Shown: positions 44,006 to 53,526 of the stretch, in pieces
Numbering within the stretch: position 1 is the stretch's first letter
Layout of the letters: each line of letters opens with the position of its first letter
Assembly (NCBI GenBank): GCA_036867785.1
Contig: CP145417.1
Span: 1 to 64,000, forward strand
Length of the DNA: 64,000 nucleotides
Reading direction: 5' to 3'
From: Plasmodiophora brassicae
Taxonomy: Eukaryota > Endomyxa: Phytomyxea > Phytomyxea > Plasmodiophorida
The notes under the pieces: model-generated
What the model saw: only the letters and a program-made list of their open reading frames with translations
The model's database searches: none
What the model was told of the DNA's origin: nothing
Translations under genes and position numbers: made by a program

Positions 44006-44028
44006 AGCCGCAGCAGCCGTTGCAATAA
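42098..44028 (+). CDS. Coiled-coil, F-BAR-like protein with poly-Gln C-terminus
   Basis: Exons 42,098-42,703, 42,769-42,877 and 42,944-44,028. The introns (65 and 66 bases) are phase-consistent and give 599 residues. The first 300 residues are almost entirely helical with long heptad-like Ala/Met/Gln/Arg patterns (LARLLVQVAEMEADYAARC, KAMRKEQLADTKAMDKAL). This is the look of F-BAR membrane-curving dimers, although the family match is by eye only. A linker rich in Pro/Ala/Ser follows. Residues of about 390-560 form a second helical domain I do not recognise (LHELIAAHPIWKEID, ARLMTMAHNMSMMGGWSF). The protein ends in a Ser/Ala linker and an uninterrupted Gln run encoded by CAG/CAA. The frame is open upstream to 41,675, but that part has no plausible fold. 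Confidence 0.65.
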
Positions 44029-44195
44029 ACACATTACGGCGACCAGACTCGTCATCATGACAAGCGGCCATCTGCCGCCAAAGTGCTCCTCAGCGGTTTG
44101 TCAGCCACTGCCTGCCGTGTTGTACAGTGATGACCAATTCGGCGGGTGAAGGAGGGTGCCTCGCAATACCTTATAACGTTATAGCTTTGTATCCA

Positions 44196-45889
44196 TCACT
44201 CGCTTGACTGCGGCCGCTGCTTGGACAGACGTTTCTGTCGTCGCCGATGCCTAGCATTGCGGTCGCGTTGAATGTCCTGCCACGATGACGTCAGGTTGCG
44301 GTCCGTCCTGTACGGCGTCAGCTGCTTGATGGAGATCTTCCTGTTCAGGTCCTTGTCCTCTGCGTTCAGGATCTCTTCGACGGTCATGCCGTACGAGCTC
44401 GCCGGCACGCTCGTGTAGTGGAATCGGGCGCGCAGACCGTCCGCCAGGCAATCCTCGAAGTCCATCGCGTACAATTCGTCGAGAAGCGCCGCCGTCGACG
44501 TCTTTCCATTGGAGGGCTCCTGATCATCCGACGCGTCCGCCTTCTGCTTCTTGTTCTTGCCCTGCTTCAGCGTCGCCTTGATGTCGCCGTCGTCCTGGCC
44601 GTACCAGTTCTCGTCGAACAGCTCCTGCATCTGCTGGTCGAATTTGTCGGGGTCGAAATCGCCCTCGAGGTCGATTTCCGCCAGCCTGTCCTTGTCGAGC
44701 CCGCTGGCCACCTGAGCGACCACGGATCGTTTCTGCTCCAGCTCCTGGCGCTTCAACGCGGACAACGCCTTCATCTCCTCCTTCCACGCGTTCTTCTCTG
44801 TTTTAACGGCCTCGACCTGCGCCTGCTTGCGAGCCTGGCGCGCTCTCTTCCGAGCCTCCCGTCGTCGCGCACGCTTGTCGTCGACGCGACGAACGGAATC
44901 CTCGATGACACGAGGATGGGTGACCAGACGGGTGCCACCTGGTTCCTCGAACCTGAAGTTGTACGCCGCCTCGAACGAATCCTGCGCTTCCAGGAATGCA
45001 TCATCCTCACTGACGTTGTCGTCGATAGCTGCGGTAGCTGGCCTCGACCCAGGTCGAATCATCCGCGCCTGGTCCTTGTTCCAGCCTGCAGGCCGTTCGC
45101 TTTTCCACCACTCCCCGGCGATGTACTCCTTCAAGAACAGGTCCTCTGCCGACAGTTTGCCGTCGTCACCCGCCAGACGCGACAGCGTTTGCGATTCTGG
45201 CACCGGCCTAGAGGCCGCCTCCTTCTGTTTCGCTTCGACGAACGCAGCATATGACGGATCGGTCATGTCATTGGTTTCCGTTGGGACACTCATCTCGAAC
45301 CCTTCGTCGTTATCAACGTCATCGTGCGTATCGGCTTCAAGGAACGCACGACGAGCCGCGAGTTGTTGTTCAGCGGGAGCGGCGTTGCCCACATCTCGGT
45401 CATCGTCGCTCAACGATTCGTCGCCCTGAAGAAGCTGTTCGGTCAGGACTTGCTTGACGGATCGCCCACCTGCTTTCTTATTCGCTGATTGTGACGGTTC
45501 TGCGTTCCCATCCCCTTCCTCGTCGTCATCATCATGATAGAACCGCGATGACGCGTCGTAGATTCGCGGGTCTCGCTTTCGAATGGCATCGATAGTGCGC
45601 TGGATGTCTGCCTCGACAGCGGACGATAGTAGGACGCCCTCGTCATCCTCCTCTTCGCTCGACGATGACGTTTCAGAACCATCCGGTTCATCGCTGTCAT
45701 CATTTGTCTGTTCCGCTCGCAGCTGCTTTCGCAAGGCGTCCTTGACGGATTCTGAACAGAGCACCATTGTTAGTTGTAGATCGTGAACTGCAATCTAGTT
45801 AAGACGTTCATACTTTTGGACAGTTCCTCTTGCCGTTTGCTGGCCTCGAATTTCGCCCGGTACTCGTCATTGATAGTGAGTTGGTCCAT
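44196..45889 (-). CDS. KRI1: KRI1-like nucleolar ribosome-biogenesis protein
   Basis: Exon 1 (45,889-45,814) and exon 2 (45,751-44,196) are joined by a 62-base intron, giving 543 residues. Exon 1 supplies the conserved start MDQLTINDEYRAKFEASKR, which would be missed if translation began at the internal ATG at 45,767. The protein is highly acidic N-terminally (SEEEDDEG, YHDDDDEEGDG). It carries the KRI1 blocks DLFLKEYIAGEWWK and EEPGGTRLVTHPR, a long basic coiled-coil (KRARRREARKRARQARKQAQ), an acidic GDFDPDKFDQQM box, and a C-terminal FHYTSVPASSYGMTVEEIL domain. KRI1 works with KRR1 in 40S subunit assembly. Confidence is high from the C-terminal domain alone. Confidence 0.92.
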
Positions 45890-46394
45890 GGTTGGCAATT
45901 GGAGAGGATCTCCTTGGCAGTCGAACAGCGCGACGGAGTCCGCCACGGACTTCCGTGGCTGGACGTAACTGGCAGCCAGGCAACGGATAACTATCACCGT
46001 TTAATGTAGCCACGAGAGTGACGCCCGCTACTTGTTCGCTGTCTTGCCAGAAGAAATGTAACAGTACATGTTTCATGCACTGTGACGATTTGAAAGGTTG
46101 GGGACTTCCAGGCAGGTGGTATTGAACACTGGACGGCCTTTCGAAAGGCTGCAGTCTGACTAGGTATGTAAATGCAACTATTGAAAAAGGACCGCATCGC
46201 TGCTGTCATCGACGATTTCATTCTCCGCTCGCGCTTCACCCGCGACCCCACCAATCTGAAACGTCTGTTAGACGATCAATGGTAACGGACAGTACTGGTT
46301 CACAGCAGTCATATTTACGCTATACTCAAGTTAGGGATCTGTCCGTCGATTTAGTGAGGAAGCTGGAATATGAGTCTATTGTTGATAGAATGGG
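45890..46394. other. Intergenic, KRI1 5' flank and glycosyltransferase 3' flank
   Basis: About 500 bases, AT-richer than the genes on either side. No coding region or repeat is seen. Confidence 0.5.
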
Positions 46395-49104
46395 TTAGTC
46401 AGCTGGCCTGGGCAGCCACTTCTTGTTTTGGTAGTCGTAAATTTGCTGGCACCGATTCGAGACCGTGTTTGTGTTCCAGTCCAGGCCGGTGAATGTCCAG
46501 TAGTCCTGAATGGGCCGTTCGGTGCCCAGGCCTAGGTCTTCGAGTTCTTCCGCTCGGACAGGCATGGCCCCTTCGAGTTTCATCAGGTACCTTGCCCTTT
46601 GCTCGCTCTCCTTCTGCACCCTGAACGCGTCGCCGTTATCCTGGAACACGGTGTAATTTCTCAGGTAGTATAGATGCGACACAACATTGCGGGTCGGTAT
46701 GAAGAAGTCCCAGTTGTGGGTCCAGAGGCGCGCCGCATACAGAAGCTCCTCCCCATGGAACAGGAACGGCAGATACCGATCGAACGGCGCATCGATGAGC
46801 ACTGTCGCCGGACCGAACATGAACCCAGCACCCAGGAATGTAGTGCTACCGGGGTCGGCGTTCGCCGCTTGTATGGCCGGGTTCGCCCGGTTATACCAGC
46901 TCTGTTCGGACGGGCTATTAGTGATTCGCAGGTCATGACGTAGGCGCGCAGGGCAAGTTACGTTTGCGGCCTGGGTGATCAGACCGCCCGGGCCGTGAAA
47001 GGACGCGTCACAGATCCAGGGCACCCACATGTTCGCATCGTCCAACGGCGTCGTATCAACCACTGGATCTGTCGACATCATCGCACAGGTGTCAGCAACG
47101 GCTCTGTCCGTCCAATTTCGTTGTGGATCTGACATGTGCTGACAACGGCCTTCTTGGTGGGCATCGATCCGATCATGTCGACGAGGACGGTGTCCCAGTG
47201 GTCGACGAAATGCAGGTGCGAGTCAATCTGCAGGTAGTACTCCTCGTTTTCGTATAGTTTCGAGGCGATGTACCGGGCATGGGTTGGGCCCTGCGACTGG
47301 CGCGCATCAAGCGTCACCCTGCTGATCTGCTGGCGCCGATCTTCCGGCCCAAGACACGGCCGGTCGTTCGACCCCGGCATCGTCTGGTCGACTAGGCCGA
47401 CGTAGACGCGGTCGCAATGGTCGCACTTGGTGAACAACTCCAGCAGGGTCGGGTCGCACAGTGGATCCCTGTACGATCCAATCGATACGAAGATCGCCCC
47501 CGGTTGGACCTTGGCGTGTCGAACCCGGTCGGCGAAGTCGGCAGCGGGCTCTGTAAACTCGGGCCATGTGTCGATCCTGTTCACAACGGTGCGCTTGTAG
47601 GGTCGGGGCCCCTTTGGGACGACGTCATCAGACAGGTACCATTGCCGGGTGTCCCAGTCGTACTGCTGGTCGCACCGCTTGTCGATTCGCTTGTTACGCC
47701 AGTCGACGCCCGTGTACTCCAGGTACGCGTCGAACGTGCGCTCGTGGCCCAGACCGAGGTCGTCGACTTCCTCCATATGCGCCGGCTTGTCGCTGGACAT
47801 CCCCAGCAGGTACCGCACCCTGATACGGGCTTCCTCCGCTAACGCTGACGACGCCGGGTTATCCACGTACGCGTTGAACTTGCGATGTCCTGCGGTCAGT
47901 GATATCAGGTCCAGTCTGCGACTCCATCGAGCAACTGCCGACCATAGACATGGTTGCAGATGTTCTCCAGCGGGACGACCAACTCGTACCCGGCCGTCCA
48001 AAGGCGGGCGGCATGGACAAACTCCTCGCCATGGAATAGGAAGTCCAAGTACCGGTCAAACGGGGCATCCCACAGGATGGACGACGGAGCGAACAGGAAC
48101 CCGGCGCCGATGAACGGGGACGCTTGCGGGCGTCCGCCGTGCTGCTCCTTGCTGTACCATGAAGAATCCTGTGAGAACAGCCCCTGCATGTAGTCGTCGA
48201 ATTTCGCATCGCAGATGAACGGCACCGCATTGCCAGGCGTTTCAAGCTCCTGGACGGTGGCAACCTGTGCAACAGTCGGCCTGAGAACGCTGCCGGTTCC
48301 CTCGTTAGGCGCATCACGCACCGGATAGTGACTGATGACGAACTTCTTGGACGGCATGTGGGGCACCATGTTTAGCAGGCGTTCATCCCATCGGTCGATG
48401 AAGTTCAGATGTGCGTCGATCTGCATGAAGTACTGCTCGCCCTGCCAGAGGCGCGACGTCATGTACCGAGCATAGGTGGGCCCGCGTGCCAATGATGAAT
48501 GCAGGCGAATGACGCGCATCTGTCCCCGGTACTGGGCGTGTTCAGGACCCAATTCGCACGGGGTATCACTGTTGTCCCGCTGCTCGACGAGCCCAATGTG
48601 GATCCTGTCGCAGTGCTTGCACTTGCTGAAGATCTGCGCCAGCGTCTGCTTGCAGTTTTCGTCCCGATACGACGATATCGACACGAAGATGGCGCCCTCC
48701 TGCACCGGCAACTTCTGCATCCGCCGCCGACCCTCTCGAACCGTCTCCGTCTTATGCGGCACCGAATCGATATCATAGATGGTTTCCTGGGTGGTTCCTG
48801 CCGCAGCCGGGTCCGGCGTCGTTGTCGCTGGCTCGGGTTCCGGCGCCATTTCACCAGCGGGTGCTGGAAACGGTACGACCAGGTCATCGTCCGGTTCCAG
48901 GAGGACGGCTGGGGCCGGCTGCGGGACAGCACCGTTGCCTCTGGCGGGACGGCGTCGCTGCAGGATCACCGGTACAGGGTTCAGGCCTTCGGTTACCTCA
49001 GGCAGACGTAACGCCAGCAGGAATGCAGTGAACCCGATGAAACCCAGGGCTACGAACATCCAGACAAGGCGACGCTGCAGGTGTGCCGTTGCAGCGTGCA
49101 ACAT
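46395..49104 (-). CDS. Type II membrane protein with two tandem GT60 (GlcNAc) glycosyltransferase domains
   Basis: Exons 49,104-47,943, 47,889-47,134 and 47,068-46,395 (introns of 53 and 65 bases) give 863 residues. A short cytoplasmic tail, a signal anchor (about residues 13-33, LVWMFVALGFIGFTAFLLAL) and a Pro-rich stem precede domain 1: AIFVSISSYRDENC, CKHCDRIHIGLV, ARGPTYARYM, MQIDAHLNFID, GAGFLFAPSSIL, FLFHGEEFVHAARL. Domain 2 repeats all of these (AIFVSIGSYRDPLC, LQIDSHLHFVD, GAGFMFGPATVL, FLFHGEELLYAARL). Each domain ends with a GLG..R signature. GT60 enzymes transfer GlcNAc to protein Thr, Ser or hydroxyproline, as in Dictyostelium Skp1 and mucin-type glycosylation. The Golgi anchor suggests secretory-pathway glycoproteins. 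The second intron restores the block STYPVVD to match SHYPVRD of domain 1. Confidence 0.87.
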
Positions 49105-49576
49105 GGCGACCCAGCGCCTCGGCAGGTGCTGCCGATGGCGGCGGTGGTCCCTCGTGCGGCGGTGCGATCAGCGCCAGCGCCACACCGATACAAAGCCAAG
49201 GGTGTTGCTCGAATTATGGATATCGGAACAGTCACAGACGGAGCCATCGCCTCGCAGTATTCAGATGCGGGTGGCTCCGGAGCGTTGCGCTCCCACGCAC
49301 GCGCTGTCCCACAACCGCCGAATCCCCACGAAACAATTGGCCTGCACTGGGCAGTCTGCTTGATGGCCATTGGCAGCACGACGACGCCAGCCGTAACGCC
49401 CTTGCTGCGTCCCCGGAGCAGGGGGTCAGGCTTCCAGAACAGTGGTGGCGCCCAGTTGCTCGTGTACCCTGTTCTAGATACGACGGTTGACGCACGTCGT
49501 CCAAGGCCATGCTGTCGTTAGTATACACTGTATTGAAACCGAGGGTTGGCGCACGTCGGCCAAGGAACAGGCACGG
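49105..49576. other. Intergenic
   Basis: Contains the glycosyltransferase 5' flank and the 3' flank of the light-chain gene. GTTGACGCACGTCGTCCAAGG near 49,482 and GGTTGGCGCACGTCGGCCAAGG near 49,542 form a short imperfect direct repeat. Nothing else is seen. Confidence 0.45.
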
Positions 49577-50038
49577 TCAGCCGATGGATTTGATGAGGTC
49601 CATGAGTTTCGCGTATTCGATGGTCTTCGCTTGCGGGCCGGACCCGGACGAGTTGCCGCCGAGGCGCCGGGCGTCGTCGACGATCGTCTCGATCTCGGCC
49701 CGGGACAGTTTGTCGCCCAGCGTCGTTAACGCGTGCGTGAACTCCTCGATGTTGATATGCCCGGGCTTGTCCTTGCATTCGAAGACTTTGAAGGCGTCGG
49801 CAATCTCCTCCAGCGACTTCTGGATCTTGTTGGCCTCGGCGAGGAACGCCTGGAACGTGGCGTAGTTGATCTTGCCCTTGTGCTTGCTGTTGGCTTCGTT
49901 CGTCAGCGTCTTGATCTGGTCGCCGGTCAGGCGCTTGCCGACGCTGCGCAGCGCCGTCCCTAGGTCATCGGCCTTGAGCATGCCCTCCTTGGCATACATG
50001 TTGAAGACCTCCTGCGCCGTCTGCCCTTCGGATGCCAT
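49577..50038 (-). CDS. Calmodulin-superfamily protein, probably a myosin essential light chain
   Basis: 153 residues with four EF-hand-shaped helical pairs: VFNMYAKEGMLKADDLGTAL, ANSKHKGKINYATFQAFL, FKVFECKDKPGHINIEEFTH, and a degenerate fourth ending TIEYAKLMDLIKS. None of the loops keeps the full D-x-D/N-x-D pattern needed for tight calcium binding, which is typical of myosin essential light chains rather than calmodulin or centrin. Length fits the family. The gene is intronless as read, with a short Met-Ala-Ser-Glu start. It would bind an IQ motif of a myosin heavy chain in the cytoplasm. A calmodulin-like regulator is the alternative. Confidence 0.8.
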   Translation of the reverse strand: MASEGQTAQEVFNMYAKEGMLKADDLGTALRSVGKRLTGDQIKTLTNEANSKHKGKINYATFQAFLAEANKIQKSLEEIADAFKVFECKDKPGHINIEEFTHALTTLGDKLSRAEIETIVDDARRLGGNSSGSGPQAKTIEYAKLMDLIKSIG

Positions 50039-50457
50039 CGTCCTTCACGCAGCCAACCACAACGCCGCCAATCCGCAAAATACAGTGACCGACAATGGTT
50101 GATCGACTGACCAAGAGATGGCGCGGCAACGGGCGGTCGCGGCGGCCACCTCTGGGGCCTCCGCCCAGCGTGCACGGCGCCTGGTCAGATTTTTGTCCAG
50201 CCGCGTCACTGCCTGCCCGCTTTTCTGTCACGACTATACCGTATGGCGAGGGAGCGATGACCGTTGTGCTGTGCCCACTTGGCACGTGCCCATCCTGGCG
50301 AAGCCTGCGGTCGTTCATAACACGGAAGGACGCCCTGCGTATCAGTCGGCAGCATCCTGCGGCTGACACCGTTTCGAGAGCAAAGCCACGCCACAACGAA
50401 GGCATTGTATTCCAGACCGTCCCGGAACGTTTCGCTCACGAGTCCATGACACCCGTC
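50039..50457. other. Intergenic
   Basis: Promoter region of the light-chain gene and 3' flank of the next. No repeat or coding region is seen. Confidence 0.5.
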
Positions 50458-51457
50458 TTATTGTGTGAACGTGACTGTTGCCGCGTTCGTGTCGATGGCC
50501 AGCTGGCAGTTGTTTCCACAGAATCCGCCCGTGACGACGGTCTGCCCTGACGGTTTGATATCATTCGGCCCCGGCGTGATCACGATGGTGTTGCCGTCCA
50601 TTGTGTGCTTGGACCCTCCCCAGGTGTTCGCTAGGTCGCAGGTCGTCGTTGTTGGGATTCGCAGCTGCCACGACGTTGGCACCTTGTCGGTCGGGTTGCT
50701 GACTGTGTAGTACGCGCACGGCTGTTGCAGGGGCTGGAACCCGACCTGTTGCCCCGACATTTGTCAGAACGCTGTCCCAGCTATCGTATCTGCGTCGCGA
50801 CACTATGCGTACCTGACCTGGCCAAGTGTCCCCCTGGGTAGGGCCTCCACCGTTCGTACCTGCCGGTCCACTGCCCTTGGACCCGGCCGTCTGCCAGATA
50901 ATCAGGGCGATGGCAACAACGGCAACAGCGATGACAGCGGCAACGATTGTGATGCAGTATCGTGGACGAGGTTGCGCCTGCTGATTCGACGGGCGACTGT
51001 TCGGGGAACCGGGTCCCTCCATCGCAATGGCCGCCGTATCCCGGGGCGAGACGCGCGTCGCCGATCGCTTCCTGGGCGAGCGTGGCGACCTGCGCTGCTG
51101 AATAGGGCCGGTAACGGGCTGTTCTGCTGCTTCGGTGGCTTGCTGGACGGCGACCAGATACTGCTCTTCGATGGTATGGCGACGCTCTGCTTGGGCTTGC
51201 ATTCGTCGAGCCTCATCTAGGGACGGCGTCGATGCAGGTTCGATGCCATTCGACGCCGGTGCCGAAGACGAACTGATGCCTCCAAAGACAGCATTGAGCA
51301 GGCCACCGAATTTGCTGGTCGTGGACTTGGGTTGCTGTGATGGCCCAGCGAGTTCAGGGACGTCAGGAGCCGCACTGGAGTGCTGCGGTCGCAGAGGTGG
51401 GAACGAGTGCTCGAAGTTGGCCGCTGGCGATTGGCTGCTCATTGAGGACGATGACAT
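50458..51457 (-). CDS. Single-pass membrane protein with CBM-like ectodomain
   Basis: Exons 51,457-50,813 and 50,745-50,458 are joined by a 67-base phase-0 intron (GTACGC..CAACAG) to give 310 residues. Residues 1-165 are low-complexity (Ser/Pro/Gln-rich, with RRSPRSPRKRS just before the membrane). A hydrophobic span follows (ITIVAAVIAVAVVAIALIIW, about 172-192), then a Gly-rich linker. The C-terminal 90 residues form a compact beta-type domain with regularly placed aromatics and two Cys pairs (CAYYTVSNPTD, TSWQLRIP, TCDLANTWGG, GGFCGNNC). Its pattern (W..L.., N.W, a Gly-rich penultimate strand) resembles CBM2/CBM49 carbohydrate-binding modules. Basic residues on the N-terminal side predict a type II topology with the binding domain outside, possibly contacting a cell wall. 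The family assignment is tentative. Confidence 0.6.
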
Positions 51458-52363
51458 CGTTTCAGCCTCTATGCCAGTGCGTACTCCCTACAACATGACA
51501 CAATGACACATCAGCAGTATATTCCTGTCGGGGCACGCGCCCTATCGGCCGTTCAGTTCAGGACGCGCGCAGTCGGAGCAAGTACAGTACCAGCCACAAC
51601 TGGCAACTTGCTGGCTAGGTACCGACGCGTTGAAAGCACGGGAACAGTCATTCTGGCCAGTGCATGACATGCATGTCATGATGGGGCCATGCCATCGTGA
51701 ACAGTTCAAGGGCGTTACTGGATAGACGGGCGGAAATAGCCGCCGCTGCCATAACGATGGGTAGGCCCACTGGCCCACTTGAGATATTAGAGTCGCGTGC
51801 CACATTCTGCCATGAAGGTCGCTCGTCGTCGGTCCACAGCAGCCCGGCGCCTTCCCGGGATCAGCACCGATACGGGTAGGCAGCGGACACCGACGGACGG
51901 CTCATTTGAAAGCGAATCGTCGAACTTCCTGACCGGTCTCCGGGCCCTGCAAGGCCTACCAGTGTGGGTCGTTCAAGCACTCGATGCAGCTGGGTTCGTT
52001 TACTAGCACCTTTTGGCGATTTCATTATATACGATTCGCACTGAGGTTGTGTCTTCCGATGTGACAGGAGGGACTCGGCGAAGTTTCGACAGCTCGTCTA
52101 CCAACGGAACCGCGACATGCGTCAACAGTATGAGTCTGAACATCGGCGGCACCTGCGGGCTGTGTCAAGATCGTAAGCGAGCATGTTAAAGGGGACGAAA
52201 ACCAACGCCGAATACAGCCCGCAGAGCACTTGCTCCAGTACAGATTTCCAACAGGTAATTTCAGGCAGAAGTCGACAGTCAAAGCCGAGTCAGCCACAGT
52301 CAGGCGGGCCCTTAACGTACCTGCGCGCCCGCCTTTTGCGGGACAACTGAGGGCGCAGTGCGG
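51458..52363. other. Gene-free region
   Basis: No supported gene. The palindromic phrase GCATGACATGCATGTCATG occurs near 51,662. The remainder has no recognisable element and short frames only. Confidence 0.5.
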
Positions 52364-52490
52364 TGTAGTGTCGTTTACCAAACACACTATCCTCCGTCCA
52401 GGTTCCAGACCCTAGATCGTTCTCCTCCTTCCCGCGGCTTCCTCCAGCATGCCGTACGAGGATATAGTGTGGTGGGTAAACGACACTACA
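52364..52490. mobile_element. Small inverted-repeat (MITE-like) element
   Basis: Terminal inverted repeats of about 30 bases: left 52,364-52,392 (TGTAGTGTCGTTTACC..) and right 52,460-52,490, whose reverse complement begins TGTAGTGTCGTTTACCC. The interior is about 70 bases with TTCCAGACCCTAGATCG and CTCCTTCCCGCGGCTTCCTC. It is too short to encode anything. Target duplications could not be fixed because other copies abut it. Confidence 0.55.
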
Positions 52491-52793
52491 AAACCGGTTT
52501 TAGTGGTGATCGATACCAGATCAAGAGACATGAGGCGGACGCGGAAGCCCGGGCAACAGCCGATGGCGGAGGGCCTGGATCCGAGCGCTCACCGGGCCAC
52601 GTCTTTCTCGATCCGGCGGGTACGCCTCCTCCAGCACGATCCGGCAGTAGTCCTGGTACTGTTCCTCCATTTCTTCAGAGCGCTCGGATCCAGGCCCTCC
52701 GCCATCGGCTGTTGCCCGGGCTTCCGCGTCCGCCTCATGTCTCTTGATCTGGTATCGACCACCGCTAAAACGGGTTTTGTAGTGTCATTTACC
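52475..52793. repeat. Long inverted repeat, arms about 116 bp, spacer about 87 bp
   Basis: The left arm, 52,475-52,590 (through CGATACCAGATCAAGAGACA and GGGCCTGGATCCGAGCGCTC), is repeated in reverse complement at 52,678-52,793 with few mismatches. A transcript would fold into a hairpin of over 100 pairs. The outer ends of the arms are the terminal repeats of the adjacent MITE-like element, so the structures are nested. Confidence 0.85.
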
Positions 52794-52884
52794 AAACACA
52801 CTATCCGAGATCCTCCCTCCAGGTTCCAGACGTCCTAGATCGTTCTCCTCCTTCCCGCGGCTTCCTCCCGCATGCCGTACGGAC
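52778..52884. repeat. Direct copy of the MITE-like left half
   Basis: TGTAGTGTCATTTACCAAAC.. through TTCCAGACGTCCTAGATCG, CTCCTTCCCGCGGCTTCCTC and GCATGCCGTACGGA repeats 52,364-52,459 in the same orientation. GCCGTACGGACT then occurs twice in tandem near 52,874 and 52,896. Confidence 0.7.
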
Positions 52885-53170
52885 TCTCCTCCATGCCGTA
52901 CGGACTTCCTGGTCTTAGTGCCCGTATGCTATTCTTGGTATCTCTGGCTGTGACAGGGCAAGCCACATCGCTCCACCGTCTACAGTTGGCGCAAACGCTG
53001 CCTGCCGCTGCGTACAACTGCGCTCAGTGAGCTACATACGTGGCTGGTAGACGCACCTGCCAACGCGAGCCGGACGTCGGGAGAATCGAAGCGTGCAAAC
53101 AGACGTTTACGATGTCCGTTAATCCTGTCATTGCGCGCCGCATGCGGCGCGTTCCCTTGTACACACCCCT

Positions 53171-53320
53171 GTGAGGGCGTCCTTGAACGATATCATTCGA
53201 GGCAGATTGTATACATATGCATTTCGGATCGGGATCGCCCTAAAACGCTACCCAACGGAGATCGACGGTTCATCTGCATGGGGCGTTGATCCTGAAACGT
53301 GGCGGCTCCACATTACGATA
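53171..53320 (+). other. Reading frame interrupted by the retrotransposon
   Basis: A frame beginning MRASLNDIIRGRLYTYAF runs into the left LTR. If the element and one target copy are removed, it continues only nine codons past the junction and stops. It may be the end of a small gene or chance; there is no family resemblance. Confidence 0.2.
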
Positions 53321-53517
53321 TGTGCTAACGCCGCCGCTGCCCACTACGGGGGCGGTCGGTCGCAAGAGTCGGCGCCTGGTGATATAACGAACTGATGTAT
53401 TTGGACAGGATCGTCACAGCAAGGGCCGCTGCGGGGTCGAGTACGGTCATGATCATGTGACCGGGTGGCAGCAGCATCTGAGCAGCATCATCTGAGTACT
53501 GGTACTCTGGATGAACA
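53321..53517 (-). repeat. 3' LTR of the retrotransposon
   Basis: 197 bases, identical to 58,460-58,656. It is the 3' LTR because the coding strand is minus and the polypurine run adjoins it. Confidence 0.95.
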
Positions 53518-53526
53518 CTCCCCGTG

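Noticed and set aside
44418-45254. Plus-strand frame of 278 codons
   Set aside because: Antisense shadow of KRI1.
47069-47133. Apparent frameshift splitting the second GT60 domain into two genes
   Set aside because: A 65-base phase-1 intron restores the STYPVVD block, which matches SHYPVRD in domain 1.
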